A stretch of DNA of 64,000 nt, taken from assembly GCF_003789055.1 (NCBI RefSeq), contig NZ_ML119084.1:310001-374000 (forward strand), written 5' to 3'. This document shows, piece after piece, positions 27,454 through 46,675 of the stretch (within the stretch, counting starts at the first letter, position 1; the number at the start of each line of letters is the position of its first letter). Below the pieces are notes generated by a model. It did no database searches and had not been told where the DNA came from. It saw only the letters and a program-made list of their open reading frames with translations. The position numbers and the translations under genes are program-made. The DNA is from Histidinibacterium lentulum (GTDB lineage: Bacteria > Pseudomonadota > Alphaproteobacteria > Rhodobacterales > Rhodobacteraceae).

Positions 27454-28067
27454 TTCAGTCGTGCCTCCAGGGCTTCGACACCCGCCTTGGTGAGCACGAG
27501 CGTGTCACTGCGGAGGATGTCGTAGACGTTGGCGCCCATGGAGGGCAGCACGTCCACGGTTTCGATGTTGCGCGCGGCGCGGGCAAAGCCCTCGTTGACC
27601 TCCGCCCCGTCGATGACGAGCGCGCGCTTCCAGCCGAGGTTCTTCAGCTGCCTGGCGAGCACGGCGGTCTTGCCTTCGGTCGCGGCGGCCTCGATCACGA
27701 CGAGCTCGCCCGCCCTGGCCTTGGCCGAGAGCGCATGCTTGAGGCCCAGCTTGCGGAACTTCTTCGTCAGCTCGTGGCCGTGGCTGCGCGGGACGGGGCC
27801 CTTGTAGACGCCGCCCTTGCGGAAGATCGGGGCATTCCGGTCACCGTGACGCGCGCCGCCGGTGCCCTTCTGCTTGTAGATCTTCTTGGTCGAGTAGCTG
27901 GTCTCGCGGCGGGTCTTCACCTTGTGGGTGCCCTGCTGCGCGTTGTTGCGCTGCCAGCGGACCACGCGGTGCAGGATGTCGGCGCGCGGCTCGAGGCCGA
28001 ACAGGGCCTCGTCGAGCTCGACCGACCCGGCGCTGCCGCCGTCGAGGGTGATCACGTCGAGTTTCAT
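27450..28067 (-). CDS. rplD: 50S ribosomal protein L4
   Basis: A 205-residue L4; in E. coli L4 also autoregulates the S10 operon. The tunnel-loop sequence [23 protein letters not shown] and the globular [14 protein letters not shown] are present. Its start overlaps the rplC stop as ATGA. E. coli-type S10 leader regulation cannot be shown here because tuf-rpsJ spacing is short. Confidence 0.97.
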   Translation of the reverse strand: MKLDVITLDGGSAGSVELDEALFGLEPRADILHRVVRWQRNNAQQGTHKVKTRRETSYSTKKIYKQKGTGGARHGDRNAPIFRKGGVYKGPVPRSHGHELTKKFRKLGLKHALSAKARAGELVVIEAAATEGKTAVLARQLKNLGWKRALVIDGAEVNEGFARAARNIETVDVLPSMGANVYDILRSDTLVLTKAGVEALEARLK

Positions 28068-28936
28068 TCCTCACCGTCCTTCTTTTCGGGCTCCGACTTG
28101 TCGGTGTCCGCACCTTCTTCGGCGATCTCCGCCTTTGCTTCCTCGAGCGCGGCCTCCTGGGCGGCGGCCTCCTCGGCCAGACGCGCCTCCTCGGCGGCCT
28201 TCGCCTCGGCCTCGGCCTGGGCCGCGGCCTCCTCGGCGAGGCGCCGCGCCTCGTCGGCTGCGGATTTCAGCGCCGCCGGGTAGATCACGTTCTCGGGCAC
28301 GGGCTTCTTGACCGCGTCCTTGACGGTGACCCAGCCGCCTTTCGAGCCGGGCACCGCGCCCTTGACCATGATGATGCCACGGTCGGCGTCGGTGCGGATC
28401 ACCTGCAGGTTCTGCGTGGTGACGCGCACGGCGCCCATGTGGCCGGCCATCTTCTTGCCCTTGAACACCTTGCCGGGGTCCTGGCACTGGCCGGTGGAGC
28501 CGTGGGAGCGGTGGCTGATCGACACGCCGTGCGACGCGCGCAGACCGCCGAAGTTGTGCCGCTTCATGGCGCCCTGAAAGCCCTTGCCGATCGACGTGCC
28601 GGACACGTCGACATACTGGCCCTCGAAATAGTGGTCCGCGGTGATCTCCTCGCCGACCTCGATCAGGTTCTCGGGGGCGACGCGGAATTCCGCAATCTTC
28701 CGCTTCGGCTCGACGCTGGCCTTGGCGAAATGGCCGCGCAGGGCCGCGGTGGTCCGCTTGGCCTTCGCGGTGCCCGCGCCAAGCTGGACGGCGGTGTATC
28801 CGTCACGGTCGGCGGTCCGCTGGGCCACGACCTGCAGCTTGTCGAGCTGCAGCACGGTGACCGGGATCTGCCGCCCGTCTTCCTGGAAGATCCGCGTCAT
28901 GCCGATCTTCTTTGCGATGATTCCAGAGCGCAACAT
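28064..28936 (-). CDS. rplC: 50S ribosomal protein L3 with long Ala/Glu-rich C-terminal tail
   Basis: A 290-residue L3; E. coli L3 has 209. Residues 1-220 are normal L3, with [13 protein letters not shown], the loop [22 protein letters not shown] reaching the peptidyl-transferase centre, and [12 protein letters not shown]. Residues 222-290 are an added tail made almost wholly of Ala, Glu, Lys and Arg, predicted to be a long helix ending in a very acidic stretch. It overlaps rplD by four bases. Length extension of L3 is known in some alphaproteobacteria, but I cannot state how common this one is. Confidence 0.96.
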   Translation of the reverse strand: MLRSGIIAKKIGMTRIFQEDGRQIPVTVLQLDKLQVVAQRTADRDGYTAVQLGAGTAKAKRTTAALRGHFAKASVEPKRKIAEFRVAPENLIEVGEEITADHYFEGQYVDVSGTSIGKGFQGAMKRHNFGGLRASHGVSISHRSHGSTGQCQDPGKVFKGKKMAGHMGAVRVTTQNLQVIRTDADRGIIMVKGAVPGSKGGWVTVKDAVKKPVPENVIYPAALKSAADEARRLAEEAAAQAEAEAKAAEEARLAEEAAAQEAALEEAKAEIAEEGADTDKSEPEKKDGEE

Positions 28937-28950
28937 GGCTGGTGCCCCCC

Positions 28951-29265
28951 TCAGACCTTGATCTCGACGTCGACGCCGGCGGCGAGGTCGAGCTTCATCA
29001 GCGCGTCCACCGTCTGGGGCGTCGGATCCACGATGTCGAGAAGCCGCTTGTGGGTGCGGATCTCGAACTGGTCGCGGCTCTTCTTGTCGATGTGAGGTCC
29101 CCGCAGAACGGTGAACTTCTCGATCTTGTTGGGCAGCGGGATCGGTCCGCGGACGCTGGCGCCGGTGCGCTTGGCGGTCTGGACGATCTCGTGGGTGGAG
29201 GCGTCGAGCACCCGGAAATCGAAGGCCTTGAGCCTGATCCGGATATTCTGGCTTTGAACTGCCAT
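28951..29265 (-). CDS. rpsJ: 30S ribosomal protein S10
   Basis: A 104-residue S10, also the NusE antitermination factor. [26 protein letters not shown]-equivalent RTHKRLLDI and [14 protein letters not shown] are diagnostic. The frame is open a few codons upstream; 29265 is the canonical start. It follows tuf after 151 bases and leads the S10 genes. NusG and S10 of the antitermination complex are both encoded in this window. Confidence 0.98.
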   Translation of the reverse strand: MAVQSQNIRIRLKAFDFRVLDASTHEIVQTAKRTGASVRGPIPLPNKIEKFTVLRGPHIDKKSRDQFEIRTHKRLLDIVDPTPQTVDALMKLDLAAGVDVEIKV

Positions 29266-29348
29266 GGGGGAAGCCTTTCGCGGCATCTTTCCGAAAGAGG
29301 TGGACCGGCGGAATTGCCTCGGGCCACGTATCGGTCTTCTTGCGTGAC

Positions 29349-29372
29349 GGGCGCCCCCCGCGGAGGGCGCCC
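29349..29372. terminator. GC-rich hairpin downstream of tuf (copy 1)
   Basis: GGGCGCCC at 29349-29356 pairs with GGGCGCCC at 29365-29372 around an 8-base loop, about 45 bases after the tuf stop. There is no T-tract. The same hairpin follows tuf copy 2 at 55834-55857, where it marks the edge of the duplicated segment, so it is a feature of the tuf 3' region. Confidence 0.45.
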
Positions 29373-29416
29373 CTGACTGTCGCGGGGGGCGGGGTCGGAC
29401 CCGCCCTGCCCGGTCG

Positions 29417-30592
<1,176 letters not shown>

Positions 30593-30615
30593 GGGTGGCT
30601 CCTTATGGTCGGATC

Positions 30616-30670
30616 GGTGGGTTCGAAACCCACCCTACGGGTTATGGGTAGGGTGGGGTTTCACCCCACC
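30616..30670. repeat. Inverted pair of GTAG-footed palindromes, family B, fusA/tuf spacer
   Basis: Unit 30616-30638 on the minus strand (arms GGTGGGTT/AACCCACC) and unit 30648-30670 on the plus strand (arms GGTGGGGT/ACCCCACC), 9 bases apart with GTAG feet facing inward. They share the architecture, not the arm sequence, of the family A units at 12301, 18293 and 24144. The diverged copy upstream of tuf 2 is at 57101-57155. Confidence 0.8.
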
Positions 30671-30675
30671 ACCCG

Positions 30676-32817
30676 TCATGCGTATTTGGCCTGGATCTCT
30701 TCCGAGATGTTCTGCGGCACCGGCTCGTAGTGGTCGAAGAGCATGGTGAACTGGGCCCGGCCCGACGACATCGACCGCAGCGTGTTGATGTAGCCGAACA
30801 TGTTGGCCAGCGGCACGAAGGCGTTGATCACGTTGGCGTTGCCGCGCGTGTCCTGCCCCTGCACCATGCCGCGCCGCGAGGTCAGGTCGCCGATGATGCC
30901 ACCCGTGTATTCCTCGGGGGTCACCACCTCGACCTTCATGATCGGCTCGAGCAGCTGCGCGCCGGCCCGCTTGAGGCCCTCGCGCATGCACATCCGGGCG
31001 GCGATCTCGAAGGCGAGCACCGACGAGTCCACGTCGTGGAACTTGCCGTCCAGCAGCGCCACCTTGAAGTCGATCACCGGGAAGCCGGCGAGCGGACCGG
31101 AGTCCATGACCGACTTGATGCCCTTCTCGACGCCGGGGATGTATTCCTTGGGCACGGCCCCGCCGACGATGCGGCTCTCGAAGGAGTAGCCCTCGCCCGG
31201 CACGGTCGGCGCGATCTCCAGCTTGACCTCGGCGAACTGGCCCGAGCCGCCCGACTGCTTCTTGTGTGTGTAGGTGTGCTCGATCTTGTTGCGGATGGTC
31301 TCGCGGTAGGCCACCTGCGGCGCACCGATGTTGGCCTCGACCTTGAACTCGCGCTTCAGCCGGTCGACGAGGATGTCGAGGTGAAGTTCGCCCATGCCCT
31401 TCATGATGGTCTGGCCGCTCTCGATGTCGGTCTCGACGCGGAAGGACGGGTCCTCGGCGGCAAGCCGCTGCAGGCCCTGGGACATCTTCTCCTGGTCGGC
31501 CTTCGTCTTCGGCTCCACGGCGATCTCGATGACCGGATCGGGGAAGGTCATGGTTTCCAGCACGACCTGCTTCTGCGCATCGCAGAGCGTGTCGCCGGTG
31601 GTGGTGTCCTTCAGGCCCGCGATGGCGATGATGTCGCCCGAGCCCGCCCAGTCGATCTCCTCGCGGGAGTTCGAGTGCATCATCATCATCCGGCCGATGC
31701 GCTCTTTCTTGCCCTTGGTGGAGTTCAGGACCGAGTCGCCCTTCTTCATCATGCCCGAATAGATCCGGGTGAAGGTCAGCGAGCCCACGAAGGGGTCGTT
31801 CATGATCTTGAACGCGAGACCGGCGAACGGCTCGTCGTCGCCGGGGCGCCGCTCGATGTTGCGGGTCTCGGTCTCGTCATCGGGGCTGAAGCCCATGTAG
31901 GGCGGCACGTCGAGCGGACCGGGCAGGTAGTCGATCACCGCGTTGAGCATGGGCTGCACGCCCTTGTTCTTGAACGCGGAGCCGCAGAGAACGGGCACGA
32001 AGGACATCGACAGCGTCCCCTTGCGGATCAGCGACCGCAGCGTCGCCTCGTCGGGCTCCACGCCCTCGAGGTACTTCTCCATCGCGTCGTCGTCCATGTC
32101 GACCGCAGTCTCGATGAGCGTCGCGCGCCATTCATCGGCGAGGTCCTTCAGGTCGTCGCGGATCTCCTGCACGACCCAGGAGGCACCGAGATCCTCGCCC
32201 TTCCAGACCCATTCCTTCATGGTCACGAGGTCGATCAGGCCCTCGAGCTGATCCTCGGCCCCGATGGGCAGCTGGATCGGCGCCGGGGTCGCCCCGGTCC
32301 GGTCCTTGATCATCCGCACGCAGTTGAAGAAGTCCGCGCCGATCTTGTCCATCTTGTTGACGAAGACGATGCGCGGCACCTTGTAGCGGTCGGCCTGGCG
32401 CCAGACGGTCTCGGTCTGCGGCTCGACCCCGGCGTTGGCGTCGAGCACGGCGACGGCACCGTCCAGCACGGCGAGCGAGCGCTCCACCTCGATGGTGAAG
32501 TCGACGTGGCCGGGCGTGTCGATGATGTTGAAGCGGAACCGGGCCTCCTCGGGCGTGTCGCCGTAGATGCCGGTCGGGTTCTTGCCGTCCTCGGTGCGGA
32601 ACCAGAAGGTGGTCGTCGCCGCCGAGGTGATCGTGATGCCCCGCTCCTGCTCCTGCTCCATCCAGTCCATGGTTGCGGCGCCTTCGTGCACCTCACCCAT
32701 CTTGTGGGACTTGCCGGTGTAATACAGGATCCGCTCGGTCGTCGTGGTCTTGCCGGCGTCGATATGCGCCATGATCCCGAAATTCCGGTAGCGCGTGAGG
32801 GGGTAGTCGCGTTGCAT
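30676..32817 (-). CDS. fusA: Elongation factor G
   Basis: A 713-residue EF-G that drives ribosomal translocation and, with RRF, recycling. G1 is [11 protein letters not shown] at about 17-27, followed by the switch region [25 protein letters not shown]3 DTPGHVDF and G4 NKMDK are present. Domains II-V follow at normal length. GGAG precedes the ATG at 32817. It lies 38 bases after rpsG. Its final codon and stop (30676-30681) are also found fossilised upstream of tuf copy 2. Confidence 0.98.
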   Translation of the reverse strand: MQRDYPLTRYRNFGIMAHIDAGKTTTTERILYYTGKSHKMGEVHEGAATMDWMEQEQERGITITSAATTTFWFRTEDGKNPTGIYGDTPEEARFRFNIIDTPGHVDFTIEVERSLAVLDGAVAVLDANAGVEPQTETVWRQADRYKVPRIVFVNKMDKIGADFFNCVRMIKDRTGATPAPIQLPIGAEDQLEGLIDLVTMKEWVWKGEDLGASWVVQEIRDDLKDLADEWRATLIETAVDMDDDAMEKYLEGVEPDEATLRSLIRKGTLSMSFVPVLCGSAFKNKGVQPMLNAVIDYLPGPLDVPPYMGFSPDDETETRNIERRPGDDEPFAGLAFKIMNDPFVGSLTFTRIYSGMMKKGDSVLNSTKGKKERIGRMMMMHSNSREEIDWAGSGDIIAIAGLKDTTTGDTLCDAQKQVVLETMTFPDPVIEIAVEPKTKADQEKMSQGLQRLAAEDPSFRVETDIESGQTIMKGMGELHLDILVDRLKREFKVEANIGAPQVAYRETIRNKIEHTYTHKKQSGGSGQFAEVKLEIAPTVPGEGYSFESRIVGGAVPKEYIPGVEKGIKSVMDSGPLAGFPVIDFKVALLDGKFHDVDSSVLAFEIAARMCMREGLKRAGAQLLEPIMKVEVVTPEEYTGGIIGDLTSRRGMVQGQDTRGNANVINAFVPLANMFGYINTLRSMSSGRAQFTMLFDHYEPVPQNISEEIQAKYA

Positions 32818-32855
32818 CGTGATCGCTCCAGAGGCGAGGAATGGGGGCTGGCCGG

Positions 32856-33711
<856 letters not shown>

Positions 33712-33991
33712 AGGGCTCGCTTCCCGTTTCCTGTCTTCATGCGCGGGCCCCGGGGCGCCGCCGTTCATCTTCTTCCTGTCGCGCCGCACGCGTCCGCAAA
33801 GCGCAAAGAACCGCAGGCGGTCCCTCCGGGGACCGGTGCGGTGGGTCTTCAGAGGATCGGGGCGCCGTAGCGGGCCCGGATCATGACCACGAAACCTTGA
33901 TTTACCGCCGCGGCACGCAGGGCGCCCCGGCAGGGTGCGCGCGTCTTAGGGGGAATCGGGGGGGTTGTCAACAAGCGCCCCTGGCGCCGCC

Positions 33992-34831
33992 TCAGCCCGC
34001 GGACCGCCACGCCGCCAGCGCCGCCTCGAAGCCCGGCAGATCGAGCCCGAAGGTGCCCGCGGCAAGGCCGCGCAGTTCCTCCTCGCCCGCCTGCCACCGG
34101 TCAACCCGGTCCCAGCGCCGCGCGAGGTCGCTGGCGTTGTCCTCGTGCGCCCCCCGCACATACATCGGCGGAAACGGCATGAGAAGCTCCGGCATCGTCT
34201 TCCACAGCCGGGTGTGGTTGGCGTCGAGCAGGCTGGCCTCGTCATCGGGCGTCCGGTAGGTCACCAGACCCGGCGTCCAGTGCTGGGCGATCACCGGGGC
34301 AAGGTCGATCCCGGCAGGCGTCGCCCGCAGCAGGATCCCGCGGGAGAAGTCCACCGCAACCCTGGGCCGCATGGCGTAGAGCTGCCGCACATGCCGGAAC
34401 ACCATCCGTGCCCGCGCCACGAAGATGTCCGCCACCGCGTCGTCATCGTCGAGCCGGAACTCCGCGACCGCATGGGCCCCGGGCTCGCGATGGGCGCGCA
34501 TGGCGTCCCGGCAGACCTCCCGGTGCACGCCGCCCTCGGGCAGGAACAGCGGCACGATCTGCGGCACATCCGCCACCAGCGCCTCCAGCCGCGCGCGCCA
34601 TTCGGCAGGCAGGCCCTCGCCCGCCAGCAGGATCAGCCGGAAATCGGGGTCGGTCTGACGGCGCAGGCAGGGCAGCGCCACATGCTCGAACCACAGGAAC
34701 CGCAGCGCCAGACGCCGCGGCGCATAGAGCCGCGCCCTCAGCGCCTCCAGCGTTTCCCCGCCGTCGTCGAACGCCCCCGGCGCCGACGGGTAGGAAAACC
34801 GGCACAGCCCCAGGACCTGTAGTCTCTCCAT
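33992..34831 (-). CDS. Putative rhamnosyltransferase-like glycosyltransferase (downstream copy)
   Basis: A 279-residue protein resembling the putative rhamnosyltransferase family PF11316. The GT-A type metal-binding run is FRLDDDDAV with the acidic cluster at 128-131. The N-terminal LGLCRFSYP is shared with the neighbouring gene, as are LRFLWFEHVALPCLRRQTDPDF and MYVRGAHEDN towards the C-terminus, so the two are tandem paralogues. No signal peptide or membrane helix; likely acts in the cytoplasm on an activated sugar. GGGAGAG precedes its ATG. It sits between rpoC and rpsL with the acylphosphatase. Confidence 0.78.
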   Translation of the reverse strand: MERLQVLGLCRFSYPSAPGAFDDGGETLEALRARLYAPRRLALRFLWFEHVALPCLRRQTDPDFRLILLAGEGLPAEWRARLEALVADVPQIVPLFLPEGGVHREVCRDAMRAHREPGAHAVAEFRLDDDDAVADIFVARARMVFRHVRQLYAMRPRVAVDFSRGILLRATPAGIDLAPVIAQHWTPGLVTYRTPDDEASLLDANHTRLWKTMPELLMPFPPMYVRGAHEDNASDLARRWDRVDRWQAGEEELRGLAAGTFGLDLPGFEAALAAWRSAG

Positions 34832-34891
34832 CGCTCTCCCCCGTCCGCCCGGGCGAGGCTAGGCGGGCGCGTCGCCCGCGGCAAGCGGCGG

Positions 34892-35704
34892 TCAGAGCGC
34901 GGCAAGCGCCTGCCGGAACGCGGGCAGATCGACGGCGAACCGGCTCTTCAGGATGCGCCGCACCGCGGGCTGGCCCATCTTCAGCGTGATCCCCTCGCGG
35001 CGGTTCACGAGGCTGTCGTTGGTCCCGTGCGCGCCGCGCAGGAACATCATCACCTCGGGACGCGACACGCAGGGCATCCGCCACCAGACCCGGTGATGGG
35101 GATAGTCCATGAGCGCGGTCGGCTCGGACGGCGGGTAGATCAGGCACAGCCCCGCCGCCCAGGCCCGCGCCACCAGGGGATGCAGCGCGAGGCCCTCCGG
35201 ACCCGCCTCGACCACGAGGCCGCGCTGGTAGTCGAGCAGCGCCGAGCCGTGCTCCTCCGCGAGCCCCCGGACATGGGCCGCGAAATCCCGGCGCGCGCGC
35301 TCCACGAAATCCACCGCCACCGCGTCGTCGTCGTCGAGCCGGAACTCCGCGACCCAGTCCGCATCCTGGTCCCGCGCCTCCATCAGCACCTCCCGGCAGA
35401 CGGCGCGGTGATTCATCGGCGGTCGGAACACCGGCACGATCTGCCGCACCTCGCCCACCGCCTCGAGAAGCCGCCCGCGCCAGGGCTCGGGCAGGTCCTC
35501 GCCCAGCAGCAGGAGCAGCGTGAAATCCGGATCGGTCTGGGCGCGGATCGCGGGCAGCAGGATGTGCCGGAACCACATCAGCCGCAGGTCGAGCCGTTCG
35601 GGCGCGAAAAGCGCGGCCTTCCGCGCCGCGAGGTCGGCATGGGACGTCTGGAAGTCCGCGAGCGCGGGATAGGAAAAGCGGCAGAGACCGAGAAGCTGGA
35701 GCAT
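34892..35704 (-). CDS. Putative rhamnosyltransferase-like glycosyltransferase (upstream copy)
   Basis: A 270-residue paralogue of the next gene (33992-34831). Shared landmarks are LGLCRFSYP at the N-terminus, RLMWFRHILLPAIRAQTDPDF, the acidic cluster DDDD at 124-127 and MMFLRGAHGTN. Family assignment is to PF11316 by recognition, and sugar and acceptor are unknown. Only 60 bases separate the two, so they are co-transcribed. The pair lies in the rpoC-rpsL junction, which is usually just a short spacer. Confidence 0.78.
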   Translation of the reverse strand: MLQLLGLCRFSYPALADFQTSHADLAARKAALFAPERLDLRLMWFRHILLPAIRAQTDPDFTLLLLLGEDLPEPWRGRLLEAVGEVRQIVPVFRPPMNHRAVCREVLMEARDQDADWVAEFRLDDDDAVAVDFVERARRDFAAHVRGLAEEHGSALLDYQRGLVVEAGPEGLALHPLVARAWAAGLCLIYPPSEPTALMDYPHHRVWWRMPCVSRPEVMMFLRGAHGTNDSLVNRREGITLKMGQPAVRRILKSRFAVDLPAFRQALAAL

Positions 35705-35763
35705 GACGCCACGCTAGGGAAACCGCGCGGCCCGGGAAACCGGTTTCGCGCGCCGGTCCGGTC

Positions 35764-36033
35764 TCAGGGCCGGATCGCGAAACCCTCGCAGCCGGTGGCC
35801 TCGCAGGGGACCGCCGCCACGCGGTCCACCTTGGCGGCGGCGGGCCCCTCCCTCAGCGCCCCGACGAAGGCGTCCACGTCGGTCTCCGACCCCTCGGCAT
35901 GGGCGAGCACGCTCATGTCCGCGTGGTTGCGCACCCATCCCGCGACGCCGAGGCGGCGCGCGGTCTGCACGGTCCAGGCGCGGAAGCCCACGCCCTGCAC
36001 CCGGCCGGTGACGCGAATGTCCATGGCTTTCAT
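35764..36033 (-). CDS. acyP: Acylphosphatase
   Basis: An 89-residue acylphosphatase that hydrolyses acyl-phosphates such as carbamoyl- or acetyl-phosphate. The signature VQGVGFRAW holds the catalytic Arg, and WVRNHADMSV holds the catalytic Asn; in most members this reads WVRNLPDGSV, so HADM is a mild variation. The frame runs further up, but the ATG at 36033 follows GGAGGTGG; an alternative ATG is at 36024. It lies between the rpoC terminator and the glycosyltransferase pair. Confidence 0.88.
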   Translation of the reverse strand: MKAMDIRVTGRVQGVGFRAWTVQTARRLGVAGWVRNHADMSVLAHAEGSETDVDAFVGALREGPAAAKVDRVAAVPCEATGCEGFAIRP

Positions 36034-36106
36034 CTCTTCCACCTCCCCTCGCTCAACTCTGCGCCGCCCCGCGCCGTTCCGTCCAGCCGGTTCGGGCAAG
36101 CGCCTC

Positions 36107-36142
36107 TTTCCGGCTTCATCTGGCCGGAAATACTCCGGGGGG
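36107..36142. repeat. Intergenic repeat-like stem-loop downstream of rpoC
   Basis: TTTCCGGC (36107-36114) pairs with GCCGGAAA (36123-36130), followed by TACTCCGGGGGG. It recalls the element near 2683-2715, which shares CTGGC, GGA, AATA and CCCGG steps. GC-rich palindromic sequence continues to about 36210. I recall similar short intergenic sequences in Rhodobacteraceae genomes, but two imperfect copies here do not establish a family. Confidence 0.4.
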
Positions 36143-36216
36143 CCGGCGGGGCCCCGCCCCGCCGGATCGGGGGGCCGCGCCCCCCGGCCGGGCCGGCACG
36201 GCCCGGCGCATAAGGA

Positions 36217-36240
36217 AAGGCCCCGCCGAAGCGGGGCCTT
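36217..36240 (-). terminator. Rho-independent terminator after rpoC
   Basis: A perfect 10-bp stem (36217-36226 with 36231-36240) with a CGAA loop is followed on the minus strand by TTTCC, 26 bases past the rpoC stop. The rplJL-rpoBC transcript should end here, so the acylphosphatase and glycosyltransferases need a separate promoter. Confidence 0.85.
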
Positions 36241-36266
36241 GCCGTTGGATCACCGGTCCGGGAGGA

Positions 36267-40514
<4,248 letters not shown>

Positions 40515-40526
40515 GCGTCCAGTCCT

Positions 40527-40841
40527 TTAATTCGGGTCGCGCTTGGCGGCTTCGAGCTTGGCGACGCGGCGGGAAAGCGCGTCGAGGGAGGTCATGGCTT
40601 CTTCGCCGGCGCGGGCCAGCACGGAGAGGCTGTCAACTTTCGCGGATAGCCTGTCGACCTTGGCCATCAACCGGTCGTGGCTCGCATCCTGTTCATCGAG
40701 CCGCACGACGATCGCCTGCAGTTGCGAATCCTGCCGGTCCAGGCGGGTCAGGATCGTGCCTGGCGTCTCGTCGATGCGTGTCATCGCATCGTCGAAAGAC
40801 CTGTCGATCCGGTCGAAACGGGCGCGGATTTCGTCATCCAT
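40527..40841 (-). CDS. Small coiled-coil protein of unknown function between rpoB and rpoC
   Basis: A 104-residue protein with no family I recognise. It is hydrophilic and has repeated LDRQD/LDEQD/VDRLSAKVDSLS heptad-like blocks, predicted to form a long coiled coil over most of its length; no signal peptide or membrane segment. The ATG at 40841 has GGAG about 9 bases upstream. It is 68 bases after the rpoB stop and 12 bases before the rpoC start on the same strand, so it must be co-transcribed with the polymerase genes unless it is spurious. Codon bias towards G/C in third position supports a real gene. Confidence 0.75.
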   Translation of the reverse strand: MDDEIRARFDRIDRSFDDAMTRIDETPGTILTRLDRQDSQLQAIVVRLDEQDASHDRLMAKVDRLSAKVDSLSVLARAGEEAMTSLDALSRRVAKLEAAKRDPN

Positions 40842-40909
40842 TCAGGGGTTCTCCGACAAGAGACAGCCCGGCAGGGGCCCGGTCAGGCCCCCGCCGAAAA
40901 CTCGGGACA

Positions 40910-45052
<4,143 letters not shown>

Positions 45053-45382
45053 GTGGTGCGTCACCTTTGCTATCTCTCTGAGGCTCTCACGCCGCCGGGG
45101 CCACGGCGCGGCCTCTCCCGAGAAGGGATGACACGGGGATCCATTCCTGGCGGCCGTCCCACCGGCCGCCTCTCGATCCTGGTGCCTGCCCGAGAGGCGG
45201 CATCCGCGGATGCCGTCTCTGAGACAGGGTTGACGGGGACCGGCACCAAGGCCGGACCCCGCCATTTGTGCATCTTTCCGCGCGGTTCAAGCCCGACGCG
45301 GCGTCGCGGGCCGGACACCACACCCCGCAGTGTGGGTTTTCAACCCACCTTCCACAGGGTGGGTTTCCAACCCACCTTGCCC
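45053..45382 (-). promoter_or_regulatory. 330-base rplL-rpoB spacer with strong stem-loops
   Basis: The spacer has a 28-base near-perfect palindrome (45193-45220, 14-bp arms, one G-T pair, no loop), a hairpin at 45149-45170 (8-bp stem, TCCCAC loop) and two degenerate GTAG-type palindromes (45332-45376). E. coli rplL-rpoB spacers of similar length contain an attenuator and an RNase III site, so a similar role is inferred. No gene is seen in it. Confidence 0.55.
45332..45376. repeat. Degenerate pair of family B palindromes in the rplL-rpoB spacer
   Basis: Palindromes with GTGGGTT/AACCCAC arms at 45332-45348 and GGTGGGTT/AACCCACC at 45358-45376, preceded by GCAG and ACAG instead of GTAG. They match the arm sequence of the fusA/tuf copy at 30616 but lack the consensus foot and lie in the same orientation. 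Confidence 0.6.
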
Positions 45383-45763
45383 TTAGGCCAGCTCCACCTC
45401 GGCGCCGGCAGCCTCGAGCTTGCCCTTGATCTCCTCGGCTTCGGCCTTCGCGATGCCTTCCTTGATCTTGCCGCCCGCCTCTACGAGGTCCTTGGCCTCC
45501 TTGAGGCCGAGACCGGTGATCGCGCGCACTTCCTTGATCACGTTGATCTTCTGCGCGCCGGCGTTCTTTAGGACGACGTCGAACTCGGTCTTTTCCTCTT
45601 CCGCGGCGGCGGCTTCGCCACCGGCGGCGGGACCGGCCATCATCACCGCGCCGCCGGCGGCGGGCTCGATGCCGTATTCGTCCTTGAGGATCGTCTTCAG
45701 TTCCTGGGCCTCGAGCAGCGTGAGGTTCACGATCTCTTCGGCGAGTTTCTTCAGGTCAGCCAT
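45383..45763 (-). CDS. rplL: 50S ribosomal protein L7/L12
   Basis: A 126-residue L7/L12 stalk protein that recruits translational GTPases. It has the dimerisation N-terminus, an Ala/Gly-rich hinge ([12 protein letters not shown]) and the C-terminal globular domain with [24 protein letters not shown]. It follows rplJ by 69 bases and precedes rpoB after a long spacer. Confidence 0.98.
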   Translation of the reverse strand: MADLKKLAEEIVNLTLLEAQELKTILKDEYGIEPAAGGAVMMAGPAAGGEAAAAEEEKTEFDVVLKNAGAQKINVIKEVRAITGLGLKEAKDLVEAGGKIKEGIAKAEAEEIKGKLEAAGAEVELA

Positions 45764-45832
45764 GTCATGCGTTCCGTTTGACTAGATGTGTTCGGGCGCG
45801 TGGGTCTTGATCCACACGTCGGTCCGGGATGC

Positions 45833-46351
45833 CTATGCCGCCTCGGCCTTCTCCTCGAGGGTCGAGAGGATGCCAGCGATGTTGCTGGCGGGCGCGCCAA
45901 TCGCGCCGGCGATGTTCGAAGCGGGAGCCCCGATGCAGCCCACGACGGAAGCGATGAGCTCCTCGCGGGACGGCATTTCGGAAACCGCCTTCACACCATC
46001 GGCGTCGAGCGCCGTCTCTCCCATCGCGCCGCCCAGGATTTCCAGCTTCTGGTTGTCCTTGGCGTATTTCACGATGACCTTGGCCGCGGCCACGGGGTCC
46101 TCGCTGTAGGAGAGCACGGTCATGCCCGTGAGCAGCGAACCGATGCTTTCGCAGGGCTTGCCGTCCAGGGCGATCTTGGCGAGCCTGTTCTTGGCGACAC
46201 GCACGGACCCGCCCGCTTCGCGCATGCGCGCGCGCAGGTCCTGCATTTCGGCAACCGTGAGACCTTCGTAGCGGCACACCACCACGACGCCAGAGCTTTC
46301 GAAGATCTGGCCGAGTTCTTCGACCACCTTTTCTTTCTGGGCTCTATCCAC
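45833..46351 (-). CDS. rplJ: 50S ribosomal protein L10 (GTG start)
   Basis: A 172-residue L10, the base of the L7/L12 stalk and in E. coli the repressor of its own operon. The N-terminus [17 protein letters not shown] is typical, and residues 140-172 form the L12-binding helix. The initiation codon is GTG (46351-46349) with GGAG seven bases upstream, consistent with controlled translation. A 325-base leader and an inserted sulfotransferase gene separate it from rplA. Confidence 0.97.
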   Translation of the reverse strand: MDRAQKEKVVEELGQIFESSGVVVVCRYEGLTVAEMQDLRARMREAGGSVRVAKNRLAKIALDGKPCESIGSLLTGMTVLSYSEDPVAAAKVIVKYAKDNQKLEILGGAMGETALDADGVKAVSEMPSREELIASVVGCIGAPASNIAGAIGAPASNIAGILSTLEEKAEAA

Positions 46352-46675
46352 AGTTCACTCCAAGTTTGGAGGGGATACCTCCGGCTCAGTTCAGCCGGAC
46401 CCCCATGAAAGAGCCCGGCCATCGGGTCCTTACGGGTCCGTCCAAGAACGCCCCGGCGGTGCCATGCGGCTCACCGGAAGAAACTTGGGTCTTTCCCGTC
46501 TCGGGCAGGACTTAGCGCCATGAGGGCAGCCCACCGTCTCGGACGAATCGTAGCGGTCCGAGTCACCTGCGCACCGATACGGAGGGCTCCCCTAGCGCGC
46601 TTGCTGATCGGGCGCAACCCGTGCCCGCGAACTTTCACTTGACAACGGGCCTTCCCGCATTTCCGGCTCCCGGGC
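46352..46675 (-). promoter_or_regulatory. 324-base rplJ leader with hairpins, candidate L10 autoregulatory region
   Basis: The spacer between the sulfotransferase gene and rplJ is unusually long for this compact genome. A hairpin with 7-bp arms CTCGGAC/GTCCGAG lies at 46538-46562, with further GC-rich foldable stretches near the rplJ start. L10 leaders in other bacteria bind L10-L12 to repress rplJL. Whether a kink-turn of the known L10-leader type is present could not be decided by eye. No gene is seen. Confidence 0.5.

Noticed and set aside
33818-33835. Hairpin between the glycosyltransferase and rpsL genes as a terminator
   Set aside because: The 7-bp stem is followed by only a weak T-containing stretch; it could be chance in a GC-rich spacer, so it is only mentioned under rpsL.
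46638-46650. TTGACA-like box on the + strand upstream of the sulfotransferase 3' end
   Set aside because: No + strand gene follows and no matching -10 box lies at a sensible distance.
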